This document shows, piece after piece, positions 45,945 through 54,938 of a stretch of DNA of 64,000 nucleotides. The stretch's first letter is position 1. Each line of letters begins with the position of its first letter. The stretch is from contig NZ_CANKYM010000002.1 of NCBI RefSeq assembly GCF_947488185.1, positions 434,001 through 498,000 on the forward strand, given 5' to 3'. This DNA comes from an uncultured Roseobacter sp. GTDB taxonomy: Bacteria > Pseudomonadota > Alphaproteobacteria > Rhodobacterales > Rhodobacteraceae. The notes beneath the pieces are model-generated. The model was not told the DNA's origin, did no database searches, and saw only the letters and a program-made list of their open reading frames with translations. The position numbers were made by a program, and so were the translations under genes.

Positions 45945-46643
45945 TCAGGTTGTGACGACAGGGGTCGCTTCCGTGACGGGCGCTTCAACGGGGCTATCCC
46001 CGAAAACCTTCGCAAAGCTGCCGCGCAGCGCCACATCCACATCCGGCAAATCCACGGGAAGTCCAAGATCGACGAGGCTCGTCACCCCGTGCGCGCGGAT
46101 GCCGCAGGGCACGATCCCGTTAAAATGGCTCAAGTCCGGCTCGACATTGATCGAGATGCCGTGAAAACTGATCCATTTCCGCAAACGGATGCCGATGGCG
46201 GCGATCTTGTCTTCGGCTATGGTTCCGTCCGGTTGACGCGGCTTTCCAGGTCTCTCTACCCACACACCAACACGCCCTTCTCGGATGACGCCGGTGACGT
46301 TGAAGGTCTCAAGTGTGGTGATTACCCATGCTTCAAGAGCCTGAACAAAGCGGCGTACATCGCGTCCGCGCGTCCCGACATCCAGCATCACGTAAGCGAC
46401 GCGCTGACCCGGGCCGTGATACGTGTATTGTCCACCGCGGCGTGTGGGATAGACGGGAAAGCGATCCGGGTCGGTCAGATCCTCTGGCTTGGCGCTGGTG
46501 CCGGCGGAATAGAGGGGGGGGTGCTCAACAAGCCAGATGCATTCGGCGGCCTCACCCCGCGCAATGGCATCGGCACGGGCTTCCATCCACGCCTCTGCTG
46601 TGCGGTAGTCGGTTAGCCCTTCGGTTACAATCCATTCAACCAT
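45945..46643 (-). CDS. lipB: Lipoyl(octanoyl) transferase
   Basis: The 232-residue protein has the LipB features: [60 protein letters not shown] (catalytic Lys in KIAAIG), and the acyl-accepting cysteine in [15 protein letters not shown]. It moves octanoate from acyl carrier protein to lipoyl domains of the 2-oxoacid dehydrogenases. It is convergent with the response regulator gene; the C-terminal tail after FAKVFGD is Pro/Thr-rich and probably not conserved. Confidence 0.95.
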   Translation of the reverse strand: MVEWIVTEGLTDYRTAEAWMEARADAIARGEAAECIWLVEHPPLYSAGTSAKPEDLTDPDRFPVYPTRRGGQYTYHGPGQRVAYVMLDVGTRGRDVRRFVQALEAWVITTLETFNVTGVIREGRVGVWVERPGKPRQPDGTIAEDKIAAIGIRLRKWISFHGISINVEPDLSHFNGIVPCGIRAHGVTSLVDLGLPVDLPDVDVALRGSFAKVFGDSPVEAPVTEATPVVTT

Positions 46644-46684
46644 GGCCGTTCCCTATCCCAGCGCGGGACCGAAGCAAAGCCTGC

Positions 46685-47353
46685 TCAGGCCGCGGCGGTT
46701 TCAGCCTGCACCTTGCGCAAGATGTCCGCGTATGTTGGCGCGCCCTGTGCCCCGGTGAGCAGATATTTTTCGCCAAATACCATTGCAGGCACGCCGGAAA
46801 TGCCGCGATTGGTCCAGAATTGCTGCTTGTCGCGGACCGACTGCGCATGCGCCCCGCTGGTCAAGACCTCGCTGGCATCCGCCGCATTAAGACCGACGCT
46901 GCGCGCAACCTGGGTTAAAACACCCCTATCCGAGACATCGAGTCCGTCGCCGAAATAGGCTTCGAACAGGGCCAGTTTCAAGGGATGCTGCTTTCCGTGT
47001 TCTTCCGCCCAATCCAAAAGCTGATGAGCCTGAAATGTATTCACGATCTTGCTGTGATCGGTGAAATTGAACGCAATTCCAAGATCCGCGCCCAAATGCT
47101 GCAACCGCGCCCGATTTTCCAGTGATTGTATGGCACTCGCGCCATACTTCTCAGCCATATGCTCGATGAGGTTTTGGCCGTCCGGCGGCATAGACGGGTT
47201 GAGCTCAAACGGATGCCAGCGCAGCTTGGCGGTGACGCCTGTCATCTCCAGTGCCTGTTCAAGCTGTCTGTATCCGACAATGCACCAGGGACACACAACA
47301 TCTGAGACGATATCGATTTGCACGGTTTCGGACGTGAGGTCAGAGGCGGCCAT
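46685..47353 (-). CDS. DsbA-family (FrnE-like) thiol oxidoreductase
   Basis: The 222-residue protein has a thioredoxin fold with the active-site CPWC in IDIVSDVVCPWCIVGYRQLE, an inserted helical domain (IQSLENRARLQHLGADLGIA, FQAHQLLDWAEEHGKQHPLK), and the cis-Pro loop GISGVPAMVFGEKYLLTGAQ. It has no signal peptide and is probably cytoplasmic, as in the FrnE group. The start is ATG 47353 (MAASDLTSETVQ). It lies 41 bases upstream of lipB on the same strand and may share a transcript. Its substrate proteins are unknown. Confidence 0.87.
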   Translation of the reverse strand: MAASDLTSETVQIDIVSDVVCPWCIVGYRQLEQALEMTGVTAKLRWHPFELNPSMPPDGQNLIEHMAEKYGASAIQSLENRARLQHLGADLGIAFNFTDHSKIVNTFQAHQLLDWAEEHGKQHPLKLALFEAYFGDGLDVSDRGVLTQVARSVGLNAADASEVLTSGAHAQSVRDKQQFWTNRGISGVPAMVFGEKYLLTGAQGAPTYADILRKVQAETAAA

Positions 47354-47509
47354 AGCAGAAATCCATGTTGGACGAGATGTGCCCAAAGTTGGACGCTCCG
47401 GCCCAAAAGACAAGGTTGGAATAAGCAAAAGCCCGCTTGACCGGGGCTTCGGTCGAATCGAAAGCTGTGATAGCCTAGAGGCATCTGTATTTTATGTCGG
47501 AGATTTTCC

Positions 47510-48784
47510 ATGTTTTCCAAACGTTTGACTGCTGCAGCGTTGGCCGCTTCTGTTGCGGCTATGCCTGCGTCACGTGTTGCAGCCGATGCTGGCGACTTTA
47601 TTGCGGGCGCCCTGATTGGCGGAGTTGTGGGTCACGCTGTGACCAAGAACAACCAGAAGAAAAAGCAGCGCGTCTACCGGTCAGGCATTCCCTCCACGCA
47701 GCAAGGTCGTCAAATTCAGTCTTCACTGAACTACTTCGGGTTCAATGCAGGCACTGTCGATGGCCAGTTGGGGCGTCAGTCTCGCAATGCTATTTCGTCA
47801 TATCAGGCCTACATGGGCTATCCTGCGACGGGCCAGCTGAGTGCATTTGAACAGGACCTGCTGGTGACGTCCTACAATCGTGCCCAGGCCGGTGGTTATC
47901 AGACGACGCAGTTGGTTGCGGCAAACCCCGAAGGCACCCGTGGGCTTTTGAAAACCTACCGAGCTGAACTCGCCGGTCAGGTCGTACCGCAAGCGCAGGC
48001 CCCTGTTGTCGTGGCAGCGCCGCAGCCCGCGCCTGTGACGCAGTCCGTCGTTGCCGCCGCACCGGTTGCAACTGCTGCACCCACGTTGAACGCGGCTTTG
48101 CCGAACTTCTTTGAAAGCGGCGCGCCGGAGGCGTCTTTGGCATCTCACTGTAACACTGTGTCGCTCCTCACCAGCACGAACGGTTACACGACCGCGGCCT
48201 CTATGACGGATCCGACGGCCGCCCTGAACGAACAATTCTGCCTCGCACGGACCTATGCGATCGCGCGCAGCGAGGAATTGATCAGCCAGGTCAACGGCTT
48301 CACGCCGCAGCAGGTTGCAGCTCAGTGCGATGGTTTCGGACCGGTGGTTCAGCCCTATGTCAACAGCCTGTCGCAGAAGCCGCGCGACGTGGTGGCGCAG
48401 GAGGTGTCGGGTTTTGTCGCGTCCACGGGAACGACACCCCAACAACTGTCCGGCACAGCCAAGATCTGTCTCGGCGTGGGATACCGCACGGACAACACGA
48501 ATGTAGCGTTGGGTTCCGCACTGATTCTCTATGCGCTGGGTGAGACGGTCTATGGCGAGCTGATGGGTCACCACCTGGCATTGGGATTTGGCACACAGAA
48601 AAATGTGGCGGCAGCCGGGACATGGTACGAGGCGGCCCTTGCTGCGACGGATGCGGGCGCGGATGCGGTATTCGTGCCGGGTCAGCCTGAGCGCACCGAT
48701 TTGTTGCGCAAGGCCTCGCTGCAATTGACTGGTGGTGCTCCGGCGCAAGCTGGTGTCTTGCCGGTGTTTTCCGTCACCGAGTAA
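47510..48784 (+). CDS. Secreted peptidoglycan-binding-domain protein (paralogue 2, larger)
   Basis: The 424-residue protein has a signal peptide (MFSKRLTAAALAASVAAMPA), a glycine-rich segment (DFIAGALIGGVVGHAV), a PG_binding_1 domain (GRQIQSSLNYFGFNAGTVDG, QLGRQSRNAISSYQAYMGYP), the shared RGLLKTYRAEL, an Ala/Pro/Val-rich linker (160-200), and a C-terminal region of about 220 residues of unknown fold (NEQFCLARTYAIARSEELIS, KICLGVGYRTDNTNVALGSA). It is closely similar to the 200-residue protein at 39682 through the PG-binding part. A likely cell-envelope protein; no catalytic motif is seen. Confidence 0.85.
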   Translation: MFSKRLTAAALAASVAAMPASRVAADAGDFIAGALIGGVVGHAVTKNNQKKKQRVYRSGIPSTQQGRQIQSSLNYFGFNAGTVDGQLGRQSRNAISSYQAYMGYPATGQLSAFEQDLLVTSYNRAQAGGYQTTQLVAANPEGTRGLLKTYRAELAGQVVPQAQAPVVVAAPQPAPVTQSVVAAAPVATAAPTLNAALPNFFESGAPEASLASHCNTVSLLTSTNGYTTAASMTDPTAALNEQFCLARTYAIARSEELISQVNGFTPQQVAAQCDGFGPVVQPYVNSLSQKPRDVVAQEVSGFVASTGTTPQQLSGTAKICLGVGYRTDNTNVALGSALILYALGETVYGELMGHHLALGFGTQKNVAAAGTWYEAALAATDAGADAVFVPGQPERTDLLRKASLQLTGGAPAQAGVLPVFSVTE

Positions 48785-48812
48785 CGTACGCACGTGACAG
48801 CGCAGACTTTTA

Positions 48813-48846
48813 CGCCCCGGCCGCTTTTGCGTGCCGGGGCGATTTG
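48813..48846 (+). terminator. Hairpin terminator after the PG-binding gene
   Basis: CGCCCCGG (48813-48820) pairs with CCGGGGCG (48834-48841) and a short T-rich tail (ATTTGCTT) follows. It lies 28 bases after the stop. Confidence 0.65.
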
Positions 48847-48907
48847 CTTAAAATGGCTCTTCACAAGGCGTCGCGGGCAGGCTAAAGACGCAATCGTTCC
48901 TAAGCGT

Positions 48908-48993
48908 GCGGATGTGGCGGAATGGTAGACGCGCAGCGTTGAGGTCGCTGTGGGGTAACACCCGTGGAAGTTCGAGTCTTCTCATCCGCACCA
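48908..48993 (+). tRNA. tRNA-Leu(GAG)
   Basis: The 86-base class II tRNA has acceptor GCGGATG/CATCCGC, anticodon stem CAGCG/CGCTG around the loop TTGAGGT (anticodon GAG, decoding CUC/CUU), a long variable arm, T arm with TTCGAGT and an encoded CCA. The reductive dehalogenase gene starts about 145 bases further on. Confidence 0.95.
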
Positions 48994-49138
48994 TCCCCTT
49001 TCCTTCAACGCCGCCCGGTTTGCTGCTCAGGTTGAACTGCGCGCTGCGGATTGTTCGAATCCCGCATTCATTTTGACATCCCCTTGCGTGCCGGGCATTG
49101 CAAGGTGTGGGTGATCGTTGCGCGCAAAGGGAAACGTC

Positions 49139-52100
49139 TTGACTGCTCGAATATTCTCGACCCGAAATCGGCCGTTTCATCTGGGTCCCTTTCCGTTGGA
49201 GCGCCTGGCACGGATCGATACGGCGCCAGATCTGACGATTGTTCCGCCCCTGCGGCCGGTATCCTTTGATTGCGGCGACATGCCCGCCTCGCTGGTCAAC
49301 GCGATGGCCGAATATCAGGCCATGCTGGATGCGATCCGCGACGGGTTGATCAACCGCGAGACATCGACCTGCCCAACCGATCCGGCGGAGCGAGCGCGCC
49401 ACGTGAAATCCTTTGGGTACTTTCAGGATGCGCCGATGGTCGGCGTCGGACAGTTTGATCGCTCACAGCTTCTGAACACCCCTCTGCGCAACCCGGGCAT
49501 TGACCGTCTTGCGGAAGACCTCAAGACCAAACAGACCAAGACGCTGGCTGCCGGGATCGATACGATCATGGCGGATCTGCGGGACAGCATGACGGCACCG
49601 CCGCGCACCATCGACGCCCATACGCATACGATTGTCTTTCTCTATGACTATAGCCGCGATCCCACCCCGGACGAACCCGGATATGACTGGATTGCACAGG
49701 CCCATCCGCAGCGCGCCAGCCTGCGGGCGGCGGAGACGGCTGTCATCATCGCCGGGTATCTGCGGGTTCTTGGGTTTGATGCAAAGGCGCATACGACCAC
49801 GTCCACGGATGTTGATCTGAACAAATTGGCGGTCGGTGCAGGTCTGGCGAGCGTCGAGAGCGGGCAACTCGTGAACCCCTTTGTGAAAGACCGATTTCGG
49901 GTATCGGCGGTGACCACGGATTTCGCCATGGCGCCCGACAAACCCCTGCGGCCTCTCGCGGAACAACCCCGGTCGCTGACACGGGGGCTGGCCTGGAAGC
50001 TGGGCAAGGGATCACAGAAGAGCGCCCGCACGTTGGATCCTTACGCCAAACGCCGCTACGCCGATGGACCACATCCTTTCGAGACGCTCAAGCGGGTAGA
50101 GACCCCAACAACCTACATTGATGAAGCGCGGGTGGCGCGGGTGCCCAAACGCACGGATATGTTCGCGCGTGCCCAGTTCGGCGACATGGGCAAGGCCAAT
50201 CAGCAGGCGACGACGGGGGGGTATTTTGCCCAGAAAGCGCCGATCAGCAATGCGATCCGCAGGCCCTCAGGCGCGCTTTTACTGTTGCAGCAAGGGCCGG
50301 TGGCAGAGACGGTTGCGCCACAGGCAGAGGATGCAGCCCGCAATGCGGAAGGGATCAAGGCTGCGGCCTACTTCATGGGCGCGGATGCGGTGGGCATATC
50401 GCGCTGCCCGGACTGGGCTTGGTACTCACATGACGCCGTGGGGGAGCCGATCACACCCACCCACGACAACGCCATCAGCCTGATCATCGATCAGGGCTTC
50501 GAGACCACGGAGGGCTCCTCGGGGGATGACTGGATCGCGGTGACGCAATCCATGCGCGCTTACCTGCGGTTCTCGCTGCTCGGCGGGGTGATCGGCAAGC
50601 AGATCCGCAATCTGGGCTACGAGGCGCGCGTGCATACCAACCTCGACGGCGAGGTGCTGCAGCCGCCACTGCTGCTGCTGGCCGGATTGGGAGAAGTCAG
50701 TCGCATCGGCGAAGTGATCGTGAACCCTTTCCTCGGGCCACGCCTGAAGTCGGGATGCATCACCACCACCATGCCGCTTACCCATGACAAGCCCATCGAT
50801 TTCGGCATGCAGGCGTTCTGCGAGGCCTGTAACAAATGCGCCCGCGAATGCCCGTCAGGCGCCATCACCGCCGGACCCAAGCTGATGTTCAACGGCTATG
50901 AAATCTGGAAATCTGACAGCCAGAAATGCCTGACCTACCGGCTGACGCAAAAGGGCGGGGCGATGTGCGGGCGCTGCATGAAGACCTGCCCCTGGAACGT
51001 GGAAGGCTTGCAGCACGAAAAGCCTCTGCGCTGGATCGCGATGAATGTGCCCGCGATGGCCGGGGTATTGGCCCGGGCGGATGATCTGGTCGGCAATGGT
51101 CGGATCAACCCGCAAAAGCGCTGGTGGTGGGATTTGAAGGTCAATGATCGGGGCGGGTTCGATCCGGTGGAAGAGCCCAAGAACTACCGCGAACTTCAGA
51201 CCGATCTGAAGCTCGACTATGAGGATCAGACCCTGGCGGTCTATCCCGCAAATCTCGCGCCGCCACCACATCCTTTTCCCTTTCCGATGGATCGCGAAAA
51301 GGGGATCGAAGCCTATCAGGCGCTGATCACCGCCGAGGAGTATCAGGAGCGTCTGGACCGGGGCGAAACGCAAGGATTGGCGCACACCTATCTGGGCGAA
51401 GGGGACGCGCCGGTGGTACGCGTCGAGGTTGCAACAGTCACCCCGTTGAGCGACGATGTCTCCCTTTATGAGCTGCGCGCGCTTGACGGTGGTCTGTTGC
51501 CGGAATGGCGCGCCGGGGCGCATATCGACATCGTGGTGGCGCCGGAATTCTTCCGCCAGTTTTCGCTTTGCGGGGATCCGGCGGATCGGACCTGCTACCG
51601 CGTGGCGGTGCTGCGCGAAGACACCGGACGCGGCGGCTCGAAGCTGATGCACAAGATTTTCACCGAAGGCCGCAAGGTGTTTATCTCAAAGCCGATCAAC
51701 CACTTCCCGCTGGCCGAAGAGGCGACCAAGCACATGCTGATGGGTGGTGGGATCGGGGTGACCCCGATGATGGCATTTGCCCATGAATGCCATGCAAGGG
51801 GTCTAGATTTCGAGCTGCACTATTCCGCATCCACGCAAGCCTCGGCGGCCTTCGTGGACGCGCTGCAGCACGTGCCCTGGGCAGGAAAGGCCACCGTGCA
51901 TATCTCGGACGCGGGCAGCCGCGCCGATCTGGACGCGGTGCTCTCCGGGCAGGGGGCAGGCACGCATGTCTACGCCTGCGGACCCGAGGTCTATATGTCC
52001 AGCGTGATGGATGCTGCCGCGCGGCAGGGCATCGCGGAGGACGCGTGCCACGTGGAGTACTTTTCTGTGCCCGAACTGCCGGAATACGAAAATCATGATT

Positions 52101-52360
52101 TCACGCTCCGGCTGGCGCGCAGCGGACGAGAACTGCAGGTGCCTGCCGATAAATCCGCGACCGATGTGCTGGCCGAGAATGGCATTCCCATCGACGTGAA
52201 ATGTTCGGACGGGATTTGCGGGGTCTGCAAATGCGGGCTGCTTTCCGGGGAGGTCGAGCACCGGGATTTCGTCTTGTCCAGGAAACAGCGGGAAGGCGCC
52301 GTGATCCTGTGCCAGAGCCGGGCTGCCAAACCGGGCGGCGTGATTGAGATCGATCTTTAG
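49139..52360 (+). CDS. Self-sufficient NAD(P)H-dependent reductive dehalogenase (RdhA-reductase fusion)
   Basis: The 1073-residue protein fuses a cobalamin-binding reductive dehalogenase core (about 40-640) to a flavin reductase and ferredoxin. Two ferredoxin-type [4Fe-4S] motifs have Cys at 561, 564, 567, 571 and 597, 610, 613, 617. The reductase has RQFSLCGDP (806-814, flavin) and GGGIGVTPMM (869-878, nucleotide); the C-terminal [2Fe-2S] domain has Cys 1022, 1027, 1030, 1058. This is the plan of catabolic enzymes such as NpRdhA and BhbA, which remove halogens from halophenols in aerobic bacteria. There is no Tat signal and no RdhB anchor, so it is cytoplasmic. The TTG at 49139 is preferred (TARIFSTRNRPFHLGPFPLE); TTG 49118 is possible; no early ATG exists. 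TTGACA at 49073 may be the -35. Confidence 0.9.
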   Translation: MTARIFSTRNRPFHLGPFPLERLARIDTAPDLTIVPPLRPVSFDCGDMPASLVNAMAEYQAMLDAIRDGLINRETSTCPTDPAERARHVKSFGYFQDAPMVGVGQFDRSQLLNTPLRNPGIDRLAEDLKTKQTKTLAAGIDTIMADLRDSMTAPPRTIDAHTHTIVFLYDYSRDPTPDEPGYDWIAQAHPQRASLRAAETAVIIAGYLRVLGFDAKAHTTTSTDVDLNKLAVGAGLASVESGQLVNPFVKDRFRVSAVTTDFAMAPDKPLRPLAEQPRSLTRGLAWKLGKGSQKSARTLDPYAKRRYADGPHPFETLKRVETPTTYIDEARVARVPKRTDMFARAQFGDMGKANQQATTGGYFAQKAPISNAIRRPSGALLLLQQGPVAETVAPQAEDAARNAEGIKAAAYFMGADAVGISRCPDWAWYSHDAVGEPITPTHDNAISLIIDQGFETTEGSSGDDWIAVTQSMRAYLRFSLLGGVIGKQIRNLGYEARVHTNLDGEVLQPPLLLLAGLGEVSRIGEVIVNPFLGPRLKSGCITTTMPLTHDKPIDFGMQAFCEACNKCARECPSGAITAGPKLMFNGYEIWKSDSQKCLTYRLTQKGGAMCGRCMKTCPWNVEGLQHEKPLRWIAMNVPAMAGVLARADDLVGNGRINPQKRWWWDLKVNDRGGFDPVEEPKNYRELQTDLKLDYEDQTLAVYPANLAPPPHPFPFPMDREKGIEAYQALITAEEYQERLDRGETQGLAHTYLGEGDAPVVRVEVATVTPLSDDVSLYELRALDGGLLPEWRAGAHIDIVVAPEFFRQFSLCGDPADRTCYRVAVLREDTGRGGSKLMHKIFTEGRKVFISKPINHFPLAEEATKHMLMGGGIGVTPMMAFAHECHARGLDFELHYSASTQASAAFVDALQHVPWAGKATVHISDAGSRADLDAVLSGQGAGTHVYACGPEVYMSSVMDAAARQGIAEDACHVEYFSVPELPEYENHDFTLRLARSGRELQVPADKSATDVLAENGIPIDVKCSDGICGVCKCGLLSGEVEHRDFVLSRKQREGAVILCQSRAAKPGGVIEIDL

Positions 52361-52401
52361 CCGTCTTTGTGGACGTGCATCATCCCGGCATCGGGTGGTC
52401 G

Positions 52402-52425
52402 GCGGGGTCCATTCGCAGACCCCGC
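52402..52425. terminator. Hairpin between the dehalogenase and the copper chaperone gene
   Basis: GCGGGGTC (52402-52409) pairs with GACCCCGC (52418-52425) around an eight-base loop, between two convergent genes. There is no T-run, so it is only a possible terminator. Confidence 0.5.
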
Positions 52426-52432
52426 GCCAGCT

Positions 52433-52918
52433 TTAGTTCGACATCTTGTGGTCTGAATGATCGACCTTGTCGGCGGCACCGCGTTCTTCGATGCTGAACA
52501 TGACGTCAACCTCGCCGGCCTCTTCAAAAATCAGCGTTGCTGGAATTTTTTCACCCACCTCGAAAGGATCGCCGCCCAGCCCCATGAACATTACGTGGAA
52601 CCCACCGGGCTGCAGCAGGACGGTTTCACCGGGCGGAACGTCGATGCCTTCGACATGCATCATGCGGGCAACGCCGTCCTTTTCCTCGGTGGTGTGCAGT
52701 TCGACCTTCGGAAAGTCAGCGCGGACGCCCACAAGGCGGTCGGCGCTTTCGCCGGTGTTGGTGATGGTCAGATAGCCGCCACCTGTTTGGGCCGTGGCGG
52801 CGGTGTTGAAGGCCATCGGGTGGTCGATCACCAGATCGCCAATCGTGTAGTCATGGGCAAAGCTGGCAGTGGACAGGGAAAGCAATGCGGCGGTCGCCGC
52901 GAACATCAGGGTTTTCAT
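52433..52918 (-). CDS. PCu(A)C copper chaperone
   Basis: The 161-residue protein has a signal peptide (MFAATAALLSLSTASFA, cut before HDY) and the copper site motif H-x10-M-x21-H-x-M exactly met by His 75, Met 86, His 108 and Met 110 (within VELHTTEEKDGVARMM and GGFHVMFMG). PCu(A)C proteins carry Cu(I) in the periplasm to the CuA site of cytochrome oxidase, often with Sco. The His/Asp-rich tail (DKVDHSDHKMSN) may bind metal too. The gene at 52980 is upstream on the same strand (61 bases), probably the same operon. Confidence 0.92.
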   Translation of the reverse strand: MKTLMFAATAALLSLSTASFAHDYTIGDLVIDHPMAFNTAATAQTGGGYLTITNTGESADRLVGVRADFPKVELHTTEEKDGVARMMHVEGIDVPPGETVLLQPGGFHVMFMGLGGDPFEVGEKIPATLIFEEAGEVDVMFSIEERGAADKVDHSDHKMSN

Positions 52919-52979
52919 GGTGTGATCCTTTGAAGGCTGCGCTCTTCAGAGCGCGGAGTAAAGACAGGTTTGGAAGGGA

Positions 52980-53339
52980 TCACGCGGTTGGCGGCGCTCG
53001 GGTCGGGTGGGTGCGATCGGGCGCACGATGGATGAAAGGTTTCTGTACCTGGGTCTCAAACACGGCAGCTTGTGCATCCAGCCGGCGGACTGCGATGTCC
53101 ACGCGCTGGGGCGTCAGGGCGTTGCTGCTGATGATGCAGGCGGCGCAGGAACTCAGCGCATGTGTGGCATCGTTCTCGCCGCAGATCTCCTCCAGCAGGC
53201 CCCCCATGCTGAGATAGCTCAGCAATTCGGGCGAGCGGTCCGCGTTCGCCACCCGGTGCGCAAAGGCAGAGCCCGTCATGGCAAGGCTCGCAAGGAGCAG
53301 CGCAACGAAACCGGCGCGGGAGAGAAGACGGCGGACCAT
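52980..53339 (-). CDS. Small secreted cysteine-containing protein next to copper chaperone
   Basis: The 119-residue protein has a signal peptide (AGFVALLLASLAMTGSAFA, then H) and three cysteines, two in SSCAACIISS and one in EEICGEND. This CxxC-type layout and its place upstream of PCu(A)C recall DUF2946-like small proteins found beside copper genes, but similarity is weak and unproven. It could help in metal handling; that is inference from context. Confidence 0.6.
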   Translation of the reverse strand: MVRRLLSRAGFVALLLASLAMTGSAFAHRVANADRSPELLSYLSMGGLLEEICGENDATHALSSCAACIISSNALTPQRVDIAVRRLDAQAAVFETQVQKPFIHRAPDRTHPTRAPPTA

Positions 53340-53483
53340 GATCCTGTCTTAGGGGCTTGGCTAAGGCGGGTCCAGACCGGATACGCGGCTGCGTAGCTCT
53401 GTCGCAAGACGCAATGAGGCGACTTGACCTGCGACGCCTGCGATGCGCTGATCAGTGCAGTCGCACGAACAGGGAGAGAGAGC

Positions 53484-54938
53484 GTGACACTACAGCCCTT
53501 GGGTCTTGATCCATCCTTGTGTTTCATTGCTGGCAGGTGGCAGGCCGCCGCCAGGGGCGAGACCCTCACGCTGACCGATCCGTCGACAGGTGAAGCGCTC
53601 TGCGAGATCGCACGGGGGCAGACGGAGGATATGGATCGCGCCGTGGCCGCAGCACAGATGGCCCTGGACGGGGAATGGGGGCGATCCACGGCGGTAGAAC
53701 GTGGCAGGGTGCTGGCGCGTCTGGGGCAGCTTGTGCTGGATCAGATGGAGGCGCTGGCAGCCCTTGAGGCACGTGACGTTGGCAAGCCCTTGAAACAGGC
53801 GCGGGTGGATGTCATCGCTTTGGCCCGCTACATGGAGTTTTACGCCGGTGCTGCTGACAAGGTGCATGGCAGCACGATCCCTTACATGGACGGCTACACG
53901 GTCTACACCCTGCGCCAGGCCCACGGGGTGACAGGCCATATCGTGCCATGGAACTATCCGATGCAGATCATCGGGCGGTCGGTGGGCGCGGCCTTGGCCA
54001 TGGGCAATGCGGCGGTGCTGAAACCCGCGGAAGAGGCCTGTCTGACGGCGCTGGCTTTTGCCGAACTGGCGCGGCAGGCCGGTCTGCCTGATGGCGCTCT
54101 GAATGTGGTGCCGGGGTTGGGGACAGAAGCCGGGGCGGCGCTGGCGGCGCATCCGGGCGTGCATCATATCTCCTTCACAGGCTCTGTGGGCGTTGGCAGG
54201 TCGGTACAGCAGGCGGCGGGTCAGAACGTGGTGCCGGTGACGCTGGAGCTTGGTGGAAAATCCCCGCAACTGGTGTTCGAGGATGCGGATATCGATGCGG
54301 CACTGCCGTTTCTGGTCAACGCGGGCATCCAGAATGCCGGGCAGACCTGCTCTGCGGCGTCGCGTATCTTGGTCCAGCGTGGCGTTTATGATCAGGTGGT
54401 GAGCCGGATGGCGGACCGCTACCGCGGCTTGCAGGTCGGGCCTGCGATGCACGATCTGGACGTGGGGCCACTCATCTCTGCCCGGCAGAAAGATATCGTC
54501 GAGGGGTATCTGGCGCAGGGGGCTGACCTGGAGATTGCGGGAGCCGCAATCTTGCCAGATGACCTGCCCGAAAACGGGACCTATGTGCCGCCGACGCTGT
54601 TTGCGGGAGCCTCAGAGAATCACAGGCTGGCGCAGGAGGAAATCTTTGGCCCGGTTCAGGTCGTCATCCCGTTTGACGATGAGGCCGAGGCCCTGTCTAT
54701 CGCGAATGGCACCGCCTACGGGTTGGTGGCCTCGGTCTGGACGCGGGAAGGCGCGCGGCAGATGCGGCTGGCCAAGGCGTTGCGGGCAGGGCAGGTATTC
54801 CTGAACAACTACGGGGCAGGCGGCGGGGTTGAGCTGCCCTTTGGCGGTACCGGACTGTCGGGGCACGGGCGCGAAAAGGGGTTCGAGGCGCTATATGGGT
54901 TTTCCACCCTCAAAACAGTGGCGGCCCTGCACGGCTAG
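53484..54938 (+). CDS. NAD(P)-dependent aldehyde dehydrogenase
   Basis: The 484-residue protein has the full ALDH set: GVTGHIVPWNYPMQIIGRSV, KPAEEACLTALAFAEL, HHISFTGSVGVGRSVQQAAG, LELGGKSPQLVFEDADIDAA (general base Glu), NAGQTCSAASRILVQ (catalytic Cys), EEIFGPVQVVIPF and a closing PFGGTGLSGHGREKG. It resembles betaine aldehyde or aminoaldehyde dehydrogenases, though the exact substrate is uncertain. The start is GTG 53484 after AGGGAGAGAG; the frame upstream to 53424 lacks homology. It stands alone; the AEC transporter gene is convergent with a 4-base overlap. Confidence 0.9.
   Translation: MTLQPLGLDPSLCFIAGRWQAAARGETLTLTDPSTGEALCEIARGQTEDMDRAVAAAQMALDGEWGRSTAVERGRVLARLGQLVLDQMEALAALEARDVGKPLKQARVDVIALARYMEFYAGAADKVHGSTIPYMDGYTVYTLRQAHGVTGHIVPWNYPMQIIGRSVGAALAMGNAAVLKPAEEACLTALAFAELARQAGLPDGALNVVPGLGTEAGAALAAHPGVHHISFTGSVGVGRSVQQAAGQNVVPVTLELGGKSPQLVFEDADIDAALPFLVNAGIQNAGQTCSAASRILVQRGVYDQVVSRMADRYRGLQVGPAMHDLDVGPLISARQKDIVEGYLAQGADLEIAGAAILPDDLPENGTYVPPTLFAGASENHRLAQEEIFGPVQVVIPFDDEAEALSIANGTAYGLVASVWTREGARQMRLAKALRAGQVFLNNYGAGGGVELPFGGTGLSGHGREKGFEALYGFSTLKTVAALHG

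Noticed and set aside
49045..49070. Sequence GTTCGAATCCCGC behind tRNA-Leu looked like a tRNA T-arm fragment, possibly an att remnant
   Set aside because: It shares only GTTCGA with the tRNA-Leu 3' end and forms its own imperfect hairpin; not enough for a repeat claim.
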